DNA of 64,000 nt. It comes from Pseudomonas koreensis. Its GTDB lineage: Bacteria; Pseudomonadota; Gammaproteobacteria; Pseudomonadales; Pseudomonadaceae. A program made the position numbers and the translations under genes. Of this stretch, positions 35,064 through 46,227 are shown piece after piece. The notes beneath the pieces are model-generated. The model was not told the DNA's origin and searched no databases. It was given only the letters and a program-made list of their open reading frames with translations. Where the stretch lies: assembly GCF_025447595.1 (NCBI RefSeq), contig NZ_JAOEJU010000007.1, forward strand, positions 124,001 to 188,000, written 5' to 3'. Every line of letters starts with the position of its first letter. The stretch's first letter is position 1.

Positions 35064-35118
35064 AAGCTTCAAGCTGCGGGAAAACGCAGCCTGGCTTGCA
35101 GCGCGCGGCTTGAAGCTT
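35064..35118. repeat. Nested inverted repeat between sucB and lpd
   Basis: Outer arms AAGCTTCAAGC (35064-35074) and GCTTGAAGCTT (35108-35118) are perfect complements; an inner hairpin GCTGCG-GGAAAA-CGCAGC lies at 35073-35090. This fills most of the 97-base gap and recalls short palindromic repeats common in pseudomonads. It could be a processing or attenuation structure; the T run is short (TTTT). Confidence 0.75.
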
Positions 35119-35140
35119 TTCGCTAAAGAGGATTTTTTGA

Positions 35141-36577
<1,437 letters not shown>

Positions 36578-36583
36578 GGGCTT

Positions 36584-36708
36584 TGTGAAAGCGTAGCGAG
36601 CGACGGAAAGACAAGGCAAAAACAGGCGAGAAAGCGGAGTTGACGTCAGTCAATGAGCATTTCGAGCCTGTTTTTAACGCAGTATTTCCTAGCGCAGCAG
36701 CTTTCACA
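36584..36708. repeat. Long structured hairpin element (125 nt) between lpd and sucC
   Basis: Ends are complementary (TGTGAAAGC at 36584-36592, GCTTTCACA at 36700-36708). Inside are further nested stems: GCG and GGAAA on the left against TTTCC and CGC on the right, AAAAACAGGC (36618-36627) with GCCTGTTTTT (36666-36675), and the apex GTTGAC-GTCA-GTCAAT (36639-36654). About 37 base pairs in all. No ribosome site or credible protein. It may act as a terminator, processing site or mobile hairpin. Confidence 0.8.
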
Positions 36709-36800
36709 TGTCCGAAAGAGACAATAAGAAACCACGGCGGTGTCGGCCCGTCGTGAGCCTTGCGTGCAAGACTCACCGCGGAATGTCCGCTGGACGCAGC

Positions 36801-36840
36801 CTTGCGTAGCTGCACCGGGTATCCGGAAAGGCTACGCAAG
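36801..36840. other. Second hairpin in the lpd-sucC gap
   Basis: CTTGCGTAGC and GCTACGCAAG are perfect 10-base arms around a 20-base loop that itself contains CCGG-GTAT-CCGG. It ends 77 bases before sucC and could be a leader or regulatory RNA structure. The rest of the gap (36709-36800 and 36841-36917) shows nothing more. Confidence 0.65.
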
Positions 36841-36917
36841 CAGCAGTCACAGGTGGCGCGGCACTCATAAAGAGCGCAGCGCCGAATGCGCAGTACCTAA
36901 CGAAGACGGTAAAAAGC

Positions 36918-38084
36918 ATGAATCTTCACGAGTATCAGGGTAAGCAGCTGTTCGCTGAATACGGCCTGCCAGTTTCCACTGGTTTCGCAGTAGACACCCC
37001 GGAAGCAGCAGCAGAAGCTTGCGACAAAATCGGCGGCAACGAGTGGGTTGTCAAAGCCCAGGTTCACGCCGGTGGTCGCGGTAAAGCGGGCGGCGTCAAG
37101 CTGGTTCGCAGCAAAGAAGACGCCAAAGCCTTCGCACAGCAGTGGCTGGGCAAGCGTCTGGTGACTTACCAGACTGACGCCAACGGCCAGCCAGTCACCA
37201 AGATCCTGGTTGAATCGTGCACTGATATCGCTAAAGAGCTGTACCTGGGCGCTGTCGTTGACCGTTCGAGCCGTCGCATCGTGTTCATGGCTTCCACCGA
37301 AGGTGGCGTGGACATCGAGAAAATCGCTCACGACACTCCAGAAAAAATTCTGAAAGCCACCATCGATCCACTGGTTGGCGCTCAGCCATTCCAGGGTCGC
37401 GAGCTGGCATTCCAGCTGGGTCTGGAAGGCAAGCAGGTTGCTCAGTTCGCCAAGATCTTCGTAGGTCTGGCCAAGCTGTTCAAGGATCACGACCTGGCTC
37501 TGCTGGAAGTGAACCCGCTGGTGATCAAGGCTGACGGCGATCTGCACTGCCTGGACGCCAAGATCAACATCGACGCCAACGCAATGTACCGTCAGCCTAA
37601 GCTGAAGACTTTCCACGATCCGTCGCAGGACGATCCGCGCGAAGCGCACGCTGCCAAGTTCGAACTGAACTACGTAGCGCTGGAAGGCAACATCGGCTGC
37701 ATGGTGAACGGTGCCGGCCTGGCCATGGGTACCATGGACATCGTCAACCTGCACGGCGGCAAGCCAGCCAACTTCCTCGACGTAGGTGGTGGTGCTACCA
37801 AAGAACGCGTAACCGAAGCTTTCAAAATCATTCTGTCCGACAGCAATGTCGCTGCAGTACTGGTTAACATCTTCGGCGGCATCGTTCGTTGCGACATGAT
37901 TGCCGAAGGCATCATCGGTGCAGTGAAAGAAGTCGGCGTGAAAATCCCGGTTGTTGTTCGTCTTGAAGGCAACAACGCTGAACTGGGCGCTAAAGTACTG
38001 GCAGAAAGCGGTTTGAACATCATCGCTGCTACCAGCCTGACCGACGCTGCTCAACAAGTCGTTAAAGCTGCGGAGGGCAAGTAA
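36918..38084 (+). CDS. sucC: Succinyl-CoA synthetase (ADP-forming) beta subunit
   Basis: A 388-residue ATP-grasp subunit. It begins [20 protein letters not shown]; the ATP-grasp motifs are [20 protein letters not shown] and [16 protein letters not shown]-terminal [20 protein letters not shown] meets the alpha subunit. It makes ATP or GTP from succinyl-CoA. The stop overlaps sucD in TAATG. Confidence 0.98.
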   Translation: MNLHEYQGKQLFAEYGLPVSTGFAVDTPEAAAEACDKIGGNEWVVKAQVHAGGRGKAGGVKLVRSKEDAKAFAQQWLGKRLVTYQTDANGQPVTKILVESCTDIAKELYLGAVVDRSSRRIVFMASTEGGVDIEKIAHDTPEKILKATIDPLVGAQPFQGRELAFQLGLEGKQVAQFAKIFVGLAKLFKDHDLALLEVNPLVIKADGDLHCLDAKINIDANAMYRQPKLKTFHDPSQDDPREAHAAKFELNYVALEGNIGCMVNGAGLAMGTMDIVNLHGGKPANFLDVGGGATKERVTEAFKIILSDSNVAAVLVNIFGGIVRCDMIAEGIIGAVKEVGVKIPVVVRLEGNNAELGAKVLAESGLNIIAATSLTDAAQQVVKAAEGK

Positions 38085-38968
38085 TGAGCGTCCTGATCAA
38101 TAAAGACACCAAAGTAATCTGCCAGGGCTTCACCGGTGCGCAGGGTACTTTCCACTCCGAACAAGCCATTGCCTACGGCACCAAAATGGTCGGCGGCGTG
38201 ACTCCAGGCAAAGGTGGCACCACTCACCTGAACCTGCCTGTGTTCAACACCGTGAAAGAAGCTGTAGAAGCCACTGGCGCCACCGCCAGCGTCATCTACG
38301 TTCCGGCTCCTTTCTGCAAGGACTCGATCCTGGAAGCAGCTTTCGGCGGCATCAAGCTGATCGTCTGCATCACCGAAGGCATTCCTACCCTGGACATGCT
38401 GGACGCCAAAGTTAAGTGCGACGAGCTGGGTGTTACCCTGATCGGCCCTAACTGCCCAGGCGTGATCACCCCAGGCGAATGCAAGATCGGCATCATGCCA
38501 GGTCACATTCACTTGCCAGGCAAGGTCGGTATCGTTTCCCGTTCCGGCACCCTGACCTACGAAGCTGTCAAGCAGACTACTGACGCCGGTTTCGGTCAGT
38601 CGACTTGCGTCGGCATCGGTGGTGACCCGATCCCGGGTTCGAACTTCATCGACATCCTGAAGCTGTTCCAGGAGGACCCGAAGACCGAAGCGATCGTGAT
38701 GATCGGCGAGATCGGCGGTTCGGCTGAAGAAGAAGCGGCTGCCTACATCAAGGCACACGTGACCAAGCCGGTTGTTTCCTACATCGCTGGTGTGACTGCT
38801 CCTCCGGGCAAGCGCATGGGCCATGCTGGCGCAATCATCTCCGGCGGCAAAGGCACTGCAGACGAGAAATTCGCTGCTCTGCAAGACGCAGGCGTGAAAA
38901 CCGTGCGTTCGCTGGCAGACATCGGCAAGGCCCTGGCCGAGCTGACTGGCTGGGAAGTGAAGAAGTAA
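38084..38968 (+). CDS. sucD: Succinyl-CoA synthetase alpha subunit
   Basis: A 294-residue alpha subunit. CoA-binding domain at the N-terminus ([20 protein letters not shown]), then the ligase domain with the phosphorylated histidine in [19 protein letters not shown]. It pairs with SucC and starts within the sucC stop codon. A strong UUCG-loop terminator follows. Confidence 0.98.
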   Translation: MSVLINKDTKVICQGFTGAQGTFHSEQAIAYGTKMVGGVTPGKGGTTHLNLPVFNTVKEAVEATGATASVIYVPAPFCKDSILEAAFGGIKLIVCITEGIPTLDMLDAKVKCDELGVTLIGPNCPGVITPGECKIGIMPGHIHLPGKVGIVSRSGTLTYEAVKQTTDAGFGQSTCVGIGGDPIPGSNFIDILKLFQEDPKTEAIVMIGEIGGSAEEEAAAYIKAHVTKPVVSYIAGVTAPPGKRMGHAGAIISGGKGTADEKFAALQDAGVKTVRSLADIGKALAELTGWEVKK

Positions 38969-38996
38969 GCTTCGGCTGACTTCTCTGCTCCAGCAA

Positions 38997-39026
38997 CAAA
39001 GGCCACCTTCGGGTGGCCTTTGTCGT
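38997..39026 (+). terminator. Rho-independent terminator of sucCD
   Basis: CAAAGGCCACC, TTCG loop and GGTGGCCTTTG form an 11-bp stem followed by TCGTTT. Confidence 0.9.
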
Positions 39027-39084
39027 TTCTGGCGTTCGGGTGGACGATGGCAATTTATAAGCACTCACCCAATAACATGCAAAA

Positions 39085-39257
39085 ACGCGACACAGAAACG
39101 TCGCGTATCGGATAGTTCGCCCTCTAACAGTGCGTTTGTCAGGCAAATTCGTTAGGCTAGCAGCCATTTTTGCGTCTGCCGCCCACAAGGCATGCAACGC
39201 GCTAAACGGGTCAGTCTTATACGGATTGACAGCATTTCCCTAACCCCACAGGGAAAT
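39085..39257 (+). other. brnQ upstream region with two short hairpins
   Basis: In the 329-base gap between sucD and brnQ, after the sucCD terminator, I see ACGCGAC-ACAGAAAC-GTCGCGT (39085-39106) and, 41 bases before brnQ, ATTTCCCT-AACCCCAC-AGGGAAAT (39234-39257). The second is close enough to the start to affect translation. No clear promoter or small gene. Confidence 0.5.
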
Positions 39258-39297
39258 CCCCCTCTAAATTCCGATTCAGTAGTGTGGTATTTCCTTA

Positions 39298-40611
39298 ATG
39301 AAAGTTTTGAAAGGTCAGGACATCCTGGCACTTGGCTTTATGACATTCGCCCTCTTCGTCGGGGCCGGCAACATCATCTTCCCGCCTATCGTCGGTTTGC
39401 AGTCCGGGCCAAACGTCTGGATGGCGGCGCTGGGCTTCCTGATCACTGCGGTCGGTCTGCCAGTGGTCACCGTGGTCGCACTGGCCAAGGTCGGTGGCGC
39501 AATGGACGCCCTGAGCAGCCCGATCGGCAAGATCGCCGGTGGCGTGCTGGCTGCCGCGTGCTATCTCGCGGTCGGCCCGTTGTTCGCCACGCCGCGTACC
39601 GCGACCGTTTCCTTTGAAGTGGGTCTGGCGCCGTTGACCGGCGAGAGCCCGTTGGCACTGTTCCTCTACAGCTCGGTGTATTTCCTGCTGGTGTTCTTCA
39701 TTTCGCTCTACCCTGGGCGTCTGCTGGACACCGTCGGTCGCTTCCTCGCGCCACTGAAGATCATCGCTTTGGCTGTGCTCGGCATCGCCGCATTTGCACT
39801 GCCGGCCGGTGACATCGGCGTGGCTACGCCGGAATACGTTGCGGCACCGTTCTCCCAAGGCTTCATCAATGGTTACCTGACCATGGATACCCTGGGCGCA
39901 CTGGTGTTCGGCATCGTCATCGTCAACGCGATCCGCTCCCGTGGCGTAGAGTCGCCGGCACTGATCACCCGTTACGCGATCATCGCCGGGCTGATTGCCG
40001 GTGTCGGTCTGGCGCTGGTGTACGTCAGCCTGTTCCGTCTGGGTTCCGGCAGCCATGAAGTGGCGGCGGGCGCGACCAACGGCGCCGCGGTGCTGCACGC
40101 TTACGTGCAACACACCTTCGGTTCGCTGGGCAGTGGCTTCCTCGCTGTGCTGATCTCTCTGGCGTGCCTGGTGACGGCGGTTGGCCTGACCTGCGCCTGT
40201 GCCGAATACTTCAGCCGTGTACTGCCGCTGTCCTACAAGACCCTGGTGATCATCCTGGCGGCGTTCTCGCTGCTGGTGTCCAACCTGGGCCTGACCAAGC
40301 TGATCGCGTTCTCGATCCCGGTGCTGACCGCGATCTACCCGCCGTGCATCGTGCTGGTGGCCCTGAGCTTCTGCGCTGCGTTCTGGCATGAGCAGAGCCG
40401 CATCATGGGCCCGGTGATGCTGGTGTCGTTCGTGTTCGGCACCATCGATGCGTTGAAAGGCGCCGGTCTGGCTGACTGGATGCCATCGCAACTGGCCCAC
40501 CTGCCGCTGAGCGAGCAAGGTCTGGCGTGGCTGGTGCCGTGCGTGATGACTCTTGTGGTTGCTGTGGTTTGCGACCGCCTGCTGGGCAAGCGCGCCGAAG
40601 CCTTGGCTTAA
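39298..40611 (+). CDS. brnQ: Branched-chain amino acid:sodium symporter
   Basis: A 437-residue protein with about 12 membrane helices. It begins [20 protein letters not shown] and has [20 protein letters not shown] and [18 protein letters not shown], both family signatures of BrnQ/BraB carriers for Leu, Ile and Val. It stands alone between terminators. The ATG is the only start that matches the family N-terminus. Confidence 0.96.
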   Translation: MKVLKGQDILALGFMTFALFVGAGNIIFPPIVGLQSGPNVWMAALGFLITAVGLPVVTVVALAKVGGAMDALSSPIGKIAGGVLAAACYLAVGPLFATPRTATVSFEVGLAPLTGESPLALFLYSSVYFLLVFFISLYPGRLLDTVGRFLAPLKIIALAVLGIAAFALPAGDIGVATPEYVAAPFSQGFINGYLTMDTLGALVFGIVIVNAIRSRGVESPALITRYAIIAGLIAGVGLALVYVSLFRLGSGSHEVAAGATNGAAVLHAYVQHTFGSLGSGFLAVLISLACLVTAVGLTCACAEYFSRVLPLSYKTLVIILAAFSLLVSNLGLTKLIAFSIPVLTAIYPPCIVLVALSFCAAFWHEQSRIMGPVMLVSFVFGTIDALKGAGLADWMPSQLAHLPLSEQGLAWLVPCVMTLVVAVVCDRLLGKRAEALA

Positions 40612-40653
40612 GATTGCCGGGCCGCCACAAGCGGCTCCCGAGCGATTAAACAG

Positions 40654-40688
40654 AAATGCCCCGTATCAATCGATACGGGGCATTTTTT
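40654..40688 (+). terminator. Rho-independent terminator of brnQ
   Basis: AAATGCCCCGTATC, loop AATC, GATACGGGGCATTT, then T run: a perfect 14-bp stem. Confidence 0.93.
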
Positions 40689-40746
40689 ATGGGCTTCAGG
40701 CAGTGTCTTTTCCCGTGATTCAGCGTCGAAGCAAGCGAAGCTTTCA

Positions 40747-40835
40747 GGTGGGAGCGAGCCTGCTCGCGATGGCGGTGCATCTGTCACATCTATTCAGAAT
40801 GTGCCGGCGTCATCGCGAGCAAGCTCGCTCCCACA
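40747..40835. repeat. REP pair (BIME) between brnQ and the DUF599 gene
   Basis: A unit at 40747-40770 (GGTGGGAGCGAGCCTGCTCG) and an inverse unit at 40812-40835, with the standard spacing. It is the last REP pair I can find in the window. Confidence 0.88.
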
Positions 40836-40865
40836 ATCCCGCGTTCATACTCCACAGGGAATTGC

Positions 40866-41603
40866 ATGTCGTTCATCCAAGCCAACCTGATCCACCTGCT
40901 GGCCGCGCTCTGGTTTGTCATCTGCTGGGGCGGTTACACCCGTTATGCCACCTGGAAGGGCCGTGACACCGCGTGCCTGGCCAGCGTGCTGCACCTGTAC
41001 CGCGAAGACTGGATGCGCCGCATGCTGCTGCGCGACAACCGCATCGCCGACGCCAGCGTGATCGGCAACCTCGAGCGCAACGCCTCGTTCTTCGCCTCCA
41101 GCACGCTGATTATCCTGGCGGGCATCCTGACCGTGCTCGGCGCGTCCGAGCGCGCAGTGTCGCTGTTGGCGGACATCCCGATGGTGCAACAGGCCTCGCA
41201 GGGTATGTCGGAGATCAAGTTGCTGTGCCTGGCGCTGGTGTTCGTCTATGCCTTCTTCACCTTCAGCTGGTGCATGCGCCAATACAACTTCGCTGCGATT
41301 CTGGTCGGCTCGGCCCCGATGATCGGCGAGCGGCAAGTCTCGGAGCAGGAGCGCAAGGCGTTCGCCTCGCGGGCGGCTCGAGTGATTTCGATGGCGGCCA
41401 ACCAGTTCAACTTCGGTCTGCGTTCCTATTACTTCGGGATGAGCATGCTGGCGTGGTTCGTCAGCCCGTGGCTGTTCATGTTGATGAGCGCAGGCGTGGT
41501 GCTCGTGTTGTATCGCCGGGAGTTTCATTCCGACGTACTCGATGTAATGGTCTATACCCCTACAGAGGCGCCATTGCCCGAAGCGAACAAAGAGGCTGCT
41601 TGA
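40866..41603 (+). CDS. DUF599 membrane protein
   Basis: A 245-residue membrane protein with four or five hydrophobic helices. Recognisable DUF599 features are WGGYTRYATWKGRDTACLAS, the basic stretch YREDWMRRMLLRDNRIADAS, and ERNASFFASSTLIILAGIL near residue 75. Function unknown. Its stop overlaps the start of the following MAPEG gene in TGATG, so they form an operon. Confidence 0.87.
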   Translation: MSFIQANLIHLLAALWFVICWGGYTRYATWKGRDTACLASVLHLYREDWMRRMLLRDNRIADASVIGNLERNASFFASSTLIILAGILTVLGASERAVSLLADIPMVQQASQGMSEIKLLCLALVFVYAFFTFSWCMRQYNFAAILVGSAPMIGERQVSEQERKAFASRAARVISMAANQFNFGLRSYYFGMSMLAWFVSPWLFMLMSAGVVLVLYRREFHSDVLDVMVYTPTEAPLPEANKEAA

Positions 41604-42004
41604 TGAGTATTCCGTTCTGGTGTGTGTTTATCAGTGCATTGTTGATCTACGTGGCGCGTATGCCGGTCGGCAAGGCCATGAAAGAGCAGGGTGGTTACAA
41701 CAACCACTTGCCGCGTCAGCAACAGGCACAGCTCACCGGTTACGGGGCCCGGGCGCTGGCGGCACATCAGAACAGCATTGAAGCGTTCATCCTGTTTGCG
41801 GTTGGCGTGCTGATGGCGCATACCACCCAGACGGCGGGATGGCTGATCGATACATTGGCGATCATCTTCGTGATCTCGCGGATTCTCTATTTGTGGTTTT
41901 ACCTGAAGGATATTCCGACGCTACGCAGTCTGGTCTGGCTGGTCGGCTTAGTGTGCTCGTTATTGCTGATGATTAGTCCGACTTTTAGAACTGTCTTGCT
42001 CTAA
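41603..42004 (+). CDS. MAPEG-family membrane protein
   Basis: A 133-residue protein with four membrane helices and the MAPEG pattern: GGYNNHLPRQQQAQLTGYGA, then RALAAHQNSIEAFILFAVGV near residue 50 (the Glu and Asn of the family). Eukaryotic relatives act on glutathione and eicosanoids; the bacterial function is largely unknown. It is cotranslated with the DUF599 gene. Confidence 0.88.
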   Translation: MSIPFWCVFISALLIYVARMPVGKAMKEQGGYNNHLPRQQQAQLTGYGARALAAHQNSIEAFILFAVGVLMAHTTQTAGWLIDTLAIIFVISRILYLWFYLKDIPTLRSLVWLVGLVCSLLLMISPTFRTVLL

Positions 42005-42030
42005 GACGGCATTGGCAAAAAATGACAGGC

Positions 42031-42064
42031 AAAAGAAAACCCGCACTTGGCGGGTTTTCTTTTT
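42031..42064. terminator. Bidirectional terminator
   Basis: AAAAGAAAACCCGC, loop ACTTG, GCGGGTTTTCTTTT: a 14-bp stem with A and T runs at both ends, between the MAPEG gene and the convergent lipoprotein gene. Confidence 0.92.
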
Positions 42065-42081
42065 TGCCAGCTAGAAGCAGC

Positions 42082-42318
42082 TTATTGCTTCTTGGCAGCT
42101 TCTTCTTGCGCTGCAGCGTTCGATTCGGCCTGAGCTTTGGCAGCTTCGGCGTTTTCTTTCGCTGCGTCGTTCACTTTATCCTGAGCTTTGCTCATGTCTT
42201 GCTGAGCTTGTTCAGCATGTTGGTTGGCATCTTGAGCTTTGTCCTCGGATTTTTTATCGCAGGCAGCGAGACCGAGGGAAGCGGTCAACATCAAGGCAAT
42301 AGCTAAAGTCTTACGCAT
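42082..42318 (-). CDS. Small helical lipoprotein
   Basis: A 78-residue protein. The lipobox LGLAAC puts the lipidated Cys at residue 20. The mature part is almost only Ala, Gln, Lys, Glu, Asp and Asn and should be one long helix or coiled coil (QAQQDMSKAQDKVNDAAKEN). It resembles small Lpp/OsmY-like envelope lipoproteins of pseudomonads. I took ATG 42318 because it begins the signal peptide; upstream codons do not fit. Confidence 0.85.
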   Translation of the reverse strand: MRKTLAIALMLTASLGLAACDKKSEDKAQDANQHAEQAQQDMSKAQDKVNDAAKENAEAAKAQAESNAAAQEEAAKKQ

Positions 42319-42476
42319 GGGGTGTTTCTCCTTATGGAAAATAACTACTGGCCTTAAGAGCGTGGGCCTTGAGGTTAAGTTCCTCATTTCTCACAGATAT
42401 ATAAGTTTGTTTTGCAATGGAACTTTTGCTGTTCTTTCCACTACTGGGAACAGCGACTAACAAGAGTAATTATCAA

Positions 42477-42953
42477 ATGGCCGAAAACCCCGTTTTTGAG
42501 CGTGCGACACGGTTTCTCTCGGCCTTGCGCCACTGTCAGGTGCTGGGATTGAAGGTGCACAGCGCAAGTAGTGAAGGCCTGACGGTGGTGCTGCCGTACA
42601 GTGCGCAAATTGTCGGTAATCCGCTGACCGGTGTGGTCCACGGTGGGGCGATCACGTCGCTGATGGACACCGCGTGCGGCATGTCGACCCTGTGCGTCCT
42701 GCCGGAATTCGAAGTCTGCCCGACCCTCGATCTGCGCATCGACTACATGCACGCCGCCGAGCCGCATAAAGACGTCTATGGCTTCGCCCAATGTTATCGA
42801 GTCACCACCGATGTGATCTTCGCTCGCGGCTTCGCCTATCAGGATGATCCCGAGCAACCGATTGCCCATGTCGTCGGCACCTTCATGCGCATGGGCAAGG
42901 GACTTAAAGGCACCAAAGGCTTTGGTGGCGCGATCAAGGGAGAAAACCCATGA
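42477..42953 (+). CDS. PaaI-family hotdog thioesterase, first of two
   Basis: A 158-residue hotdog-fold protein. VVHGGAITSLMDTACGMSTL contains the HGG and Asp of the PaaI-type thioesterase site, and DLRIDYMHAAEPHKDVYG is the second motif. Substrates are acyl- or aryl-CoA esters; the exact one is unknown. The ATG at 42477 gives the family start. The stop overlaps the next gene in ATGA. Confidence 0.9.
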   Translation: MAENPVFERATRFLSALRHCQVLGLKVHSASSEGLTVVLPYSAQIVGNPLTGVVHGGAITSLMDTACGMSTLCVLPEFEVCPTLDLRIDYMHAAEPHKDVYGFAQCYRVTTDVIFARGFAYQDDPEQPIAHVVGTFMRMGKGLKGTKGFGGAIKGENP

Positions 42954-43402
42954 GCGATGATTTCAAGCAGCAACTGCAAGAGGCGCACGAGAAGGGTGAC
43001 TACGCGCCGCTGCTGAAACTGATCCCCTACGCCGGACTCATCGGCGTCGAGTGTTCGCGGGTCGGTGATGACTTGCTGTTCAGGCTGCCGGCAAACAAGG
43101 ACAACATTGGTAACCCTTTATTGCCGGCGATCCACGGCGGGGTGATTGCCGGGTTCATGGAGCTGTCCGCCGCCCTGCATCTGCTGATTTTCACTGGTGC
43201 GCCCGGCGTGCCGAAGATTATCGATTTCTCTCTCGATTACCTGCGGGCCGGGCAGTTTCGCGACACCTGGGCCCGGTGTCAGGTCTGTCGTCAGGGCCGG
43301 CGGGTGGCCAACGTCGCAGTCACGGCCTGGCAAAGCACCGAAAGCGAACCGATTGCCACCGCCCGCGCGCACTTCAAAATCGATGAGCCCTTGAAATCCT
43401 GA
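42950..43402 (+). CDS. PaaI-family hotdog thioesterase, second of two
   Basis: A 150-residue hotdog protein. AIHGGVIAGFMELSAALHLL has the HGG, with Glu at the position where the first protein has Asp; DFSLDYLRAGQFRDTWARC is the second motif. It overlaps the first gene by four bases, and the different acid residue suggests that the two are not redundant, perhaps a heteromeric pair. Confidence 0.88.
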   Translation: MSDDFKQQLQEAHEKGDYAPLLKLIPYAGLIGVECSRVGDDLLFRLPANKDNIGNPLLPAIHGGVIAGFMELSAALHLLIFTGAPGVPKIIDFSLDYLRAGQFRDTWARCQVCRQGRRVANVAVTAWQSTESEPIATARAHFKIDEPLKS

Positions 43403-43483
43403 AGCACGCCCCCAACTCACAGAACAACCCGCCGCCGACCAGCAAGGTCGCGGCCAATGCCATCTGATTGGAGTTTGATGACC

Positions 43484-45388
43484 ATGAGTGTGGAAACTCA
43501 AAAGGAAACCCTGGGCTTCCAGACCGAGGTGAAGCAACTGCTGCACCTCATGATCCATTCGCTGTATTCCAACAAGGAAATCTTCCTTCGCGAATTGATC
43601 TCGAACGCCTCTGACGCCGTCGACAAATTGCGCTTCGAAGCCCTGGCCAAGCCTGAGTTGCTCGAAGGTGGCGCTGAACTGAAAATCCGTGTGAGCTTCG
43701 ACAAGGACGCCAAGACCGTCACCCTCGAAGACAACGGCATCGGCATGAACCGTGACGATGTAATCGCCCACCTGGGGACCATCGCCAAATCCGGCACCGC
43801 CGATTTCATGAAAAACCTGTCCGGCGATCAGAAGAAGGATTCGCACCTGATCGGTCAGTTCGGTGTGGGCTTCTACTCGGCCTTCATCGTCGCTGACAAA
43901 GTTGACGTGTATAGCCGTCGCGCCGGCACCGCTGCCAGCGAAGGCGTGCACTGGTCGTCGAAAGGCGAGGGCGAATTCGAAGTCGCCACCATCGACAAGC
44001 CAGAGCGCGGCACCCGCATCGTCCTGCACCTGAAATCCGGTGAAGACGAGTTCGCTGATGGCTGGCGCCTGCGTAACATCATCAAGAAGTACTCCGACCA
44101 CATCGCGCTGCCGATCGAGCTGCCGAAAGAAGTGGCCGCTGCCGAAGGCGAAGAGCAGCCTGCGCAAGAATGGGAAACCGTCAACCGCGCCAGCGCCCTG
44201 TGGACCCGTCCTCGCACCGAAGTGAAGGACGAGGAATACCAGGAGTTCTACAAACACATCGCCCACGACTTCGAAAATCCGCTGTCGTGGAGCCACAACA
44301 AGGTCGAAGGCAAGCTTGAGTACAGTTCGCTGCTGTACGTGCCGGCCCGCGCACCGTTCGATCTGTACCAGCGTGAAGCGCCGAAAGGCCTGAAGCTGTA
44401 CGTGCAGCGCGTGTTCGTGATGGATCAGGCCGAATCGTTCCTGCCGCTGTACCTGCGCTTCATCAAGGGCGTGGTCGACTCCAACGACCTGTCGCTGAAC
44501 GTGTCGCGGGAAATCCTGCAGAAAGACCCGATCATCGACTCGATGAAGTCGGCGCTGACCAAGCGTGTTCTGGACATGCTGGAAAAACTGGCGAAGAACG
44601 AGCCTGAGCAATACAAGGGCTTCTGGAAAAACTTCGGTCAGGTCATGAAAGAAGGCCCGGCCGAAGATTTCGCCAACAAGGAAAAAATTGCCGGTCTGCT
44701 GCGTTTCGCATCGACCAACGGTACCGACGGCGAACAGATCGTCGGTCTGGCCGAGTACCTGGCGCGCGCCAAGGAAGGTCAGGACAAGATCTACTACCTC
44801 ACCGGCGAAACCTACGCGCAGGTCAAGAACAGCCCGCACCTGGAAGTCTTCCGCAAGAAAGGCATCGAAGTGCTGCTGTTGACCGACCGCATCGACGAGT
44901 GGCTGATGAGCTACCTCAGCGAGTTCGACGGCAAGAGCTTTGTCGACGTCGCGCGCGGTGACCTGGATCTGGGCAACCTGGACTCGGAAGAGGACAAGAA
45001 GGCTGCAGAAGAAGTCGCCAAGTCGAAAGAAGGTCTGGTCGAGCGTCTGAAAACCGCACTGGGCGATTCCGTTGCCGAAGTCCGGGTTTCCCATCGCCTG
45101 ACCGATTCGCCGGCCATTCTGGCTATCGGCGAGCAGGACCTGGGTCTGCAAATGCGTCAGATCCTCGAAGCCAGCGGGCAGAAGGTGCCGGATTCGAAGC
45201 CGATCTTTGAATTCAACCCGAGCCACCCGCTGATCGCGAAGCTCGACAACGAAACCAGCGAAGAGCGTTTTGGCGACCTGTCGCACATCCTCTTCGACCA
45301 GGCCGCGCTGGCGGCTGGCGACAGCTTGAAAGACCCGGCCGCTTACGTGAGCCGCCTGAACAAGCTGCTGGTCGAGCTGTCCGCTTGA
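43484..45388 (+). CDS. htpG: Chaperone HtpG (Hsp90)
   Basis: A 634-residue Hsp90. GHKL ATPase motifs [26 protein letters not shown] and [17 protein letters not shown] are in the N-domain, with the middle and C-terminal dimerisation domains complete. It assists folding and stress recovery in the cytoplasm. I chose the ATG at 43484 ([13 protein letters not shown]); ATG 43478 is also in frame, and GGAG at 43470-43473 fits either. No sigma-32 promoter was identified. Confidence 0.97.
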   Translation: MSVETQKETLGFQTEVKQLLHLMIHSLYSNKEIFLRELISNASDAVDKLRFEALAKPELLEGGAELKIRVSFDKDAKTVTLEDNGIGMNRDDVIAHLGTIAKSGTADFMKNLSGDQKKDSHLIGQFGVGFYSAFIVADKVDVYSRRAGTAASEGVHWSSKGEGEFEVATIDKPERGTRIVLHLKSGEDEFADGWRLRNIIKKYSDHIALPIELPKEVAAAEGEEQPAQEWETVNRASALWTRPRTEVKDEEYQEFYKHIAHDFENPLSWSHNKVEGKLEYSSLLYVPARAPFDLYQREAPKGLKLYVQRVFVMDQAESFLPLYLRFIKGVVDSNDLSLNVSREILQKDPIIDSMKSALTKRVLDMLEKLAKNEPEQYKGFWKNFGQVMKEGPAEDFANKEKIAGLLRFASTNGTDGEQIVGLAEYLARAKEGQDKIYYLTGETYAQVKNSPHLEVFRKKGIEVLLLTDRIDEWLMSYLSEFDGKSFVDVARGDLDLGNLDSEEDKKAAEEVAKSKEGLVERLKTALGDSVAEVRVSHRLTDSPAILAIGEQDLGLQMRQILEASGQKVPDSKPIFEFNPSHPLIAKLDNETSEERFGDLSHILFDQAALAAGDSLKDPAAYVSRLNKLLVELSA

Positions 45389-45400
45389 TCAAACTGTAGA

Positions 45401-45426
45401 AAAACCCGCTTCGGCGGGTTTTTTCA
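45401..45426 (+). terminator. Rho-independent terminator of htpG
   Basis: AAAACCCGC, TTCG loop, GCGGGTTTT, then T run. Confidence 0.92.
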
Positions 45427-45456
45427 TTCTGGTGTTCAACCAATCAGGAGTCAGAA

Positions 45457-46185
45457 ATGAGCCAAGTCACTGTACGTTCCGTGGTCTATCAGATTGACGG
45501 CCAGCCTTATGAAGGTCGCCTGGCGTTCGACGCCGAGCACAAAGGCGCGCGTCCGGGCCTGCTGATGGCGCCGAACTGGATGGGTGTCAGCGCTGGCGCT
45601 GAAGAGATCGCCAAATCGGTGGCGGCCAAGGGTTATGTGGTGCTGATCGCTGACGTGTACGGCCAGGCCGTGCGTCCGCAGAATGCCGATCAGGCTGGTG
45701 CGGCAATGATGCCGCTGAAGAATGACCGCGCGCAGCTGCGCAAGCGTATGCAGGCCGCGTTCGAACAATTGCAGAAGCAGGGCGAGGCGGCGGTCGATAC
45801 CTCGAAACTGGCGGTGTTCGGTTTCTGCTTCGGCGGTTGCTGTGCGCTGGATCTGGCGCGCACCGGCGCTGCGGTGAAAGCGGCGGTGTCGTTCCACGGC
45901 ACGCTGGATTCGCCGAACCCGGCCGATGCGAAGAACATCAAAGGCTCGGTGCTGGTACTGCACGGTGCTTCCGACCCGCTGGTGCCGAAAGAGCAGTTGC
46001 CGGCATTCGAGGACGAGATGAACGCGGCAGGCGTGGACTGGCAGTTGCTGAGCTACGGCGGCGCGGTGCACTCGTTCACCGATCCGCACGCCAATGTACC
46101 GGGCAAGATGATGTACGACGCAAAGACCGCAGCGCGGGCGTTCAAGTCGATGCATGACTTGCTGGAAGAAGTGTTCAAGGGCTGA
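45457..46185 (+). CDS. Dienelactone-hydrolase-family protein
   Basis: A 242-residue alpha/beta-hydrolase with a Cys nucleophile in VFGFCFGGCCALDLAR, Asp in HGASDPLVPKEQ, and His in GGAVHSFTDPHANVPG. Dienelactone hydrolases cut chlorinated or methylated lactones, but many family members have unknown substrates, and no aromatic catabolism genes are adjacent. It follows htpG after a terminator. Confidence 0.92.
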   Translation: MSQVTVRSVVYQIDGQPYEGRLAFDAEHKGARPGLLMAPNWMGVSAGAEEIAKSVAAKGYVVLIADVYGQAVRPQNADQAGAAMMPLKNDRAQLRKRMQAAFEQLQKQGEAAVDTSKLAVFGFCFGGCCALDLARTGAAVKAAVSFHGTLDSPNPADAKNIKGSVLVLHGASDPLVPKEQLPAFEDEMNAAGVDWQLLSYGGAVHSFTDPHANVPGKMMYDAKTAARAFKSMHDLLEEVFKG

Positions 46186-46196
46186 ATCGGCTGAAC

Positions 46197-46223
46197 ACAC
46201 TCCCACGCCTGGCGTGGGAGTGT
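46197..46223. terminator. Palindromic hairpin between convergent genes
   Basis: ACACTCCCACGCC and GGCGTGGGAGTGT are perfect 13-base arms around one T. There is no T run, so it may act as a weak or antisense-blocking terminator for the dienelactone hydrolase and pirin genes. Confidence 0.55.
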
Positions 46224-46227
46224 TGCT

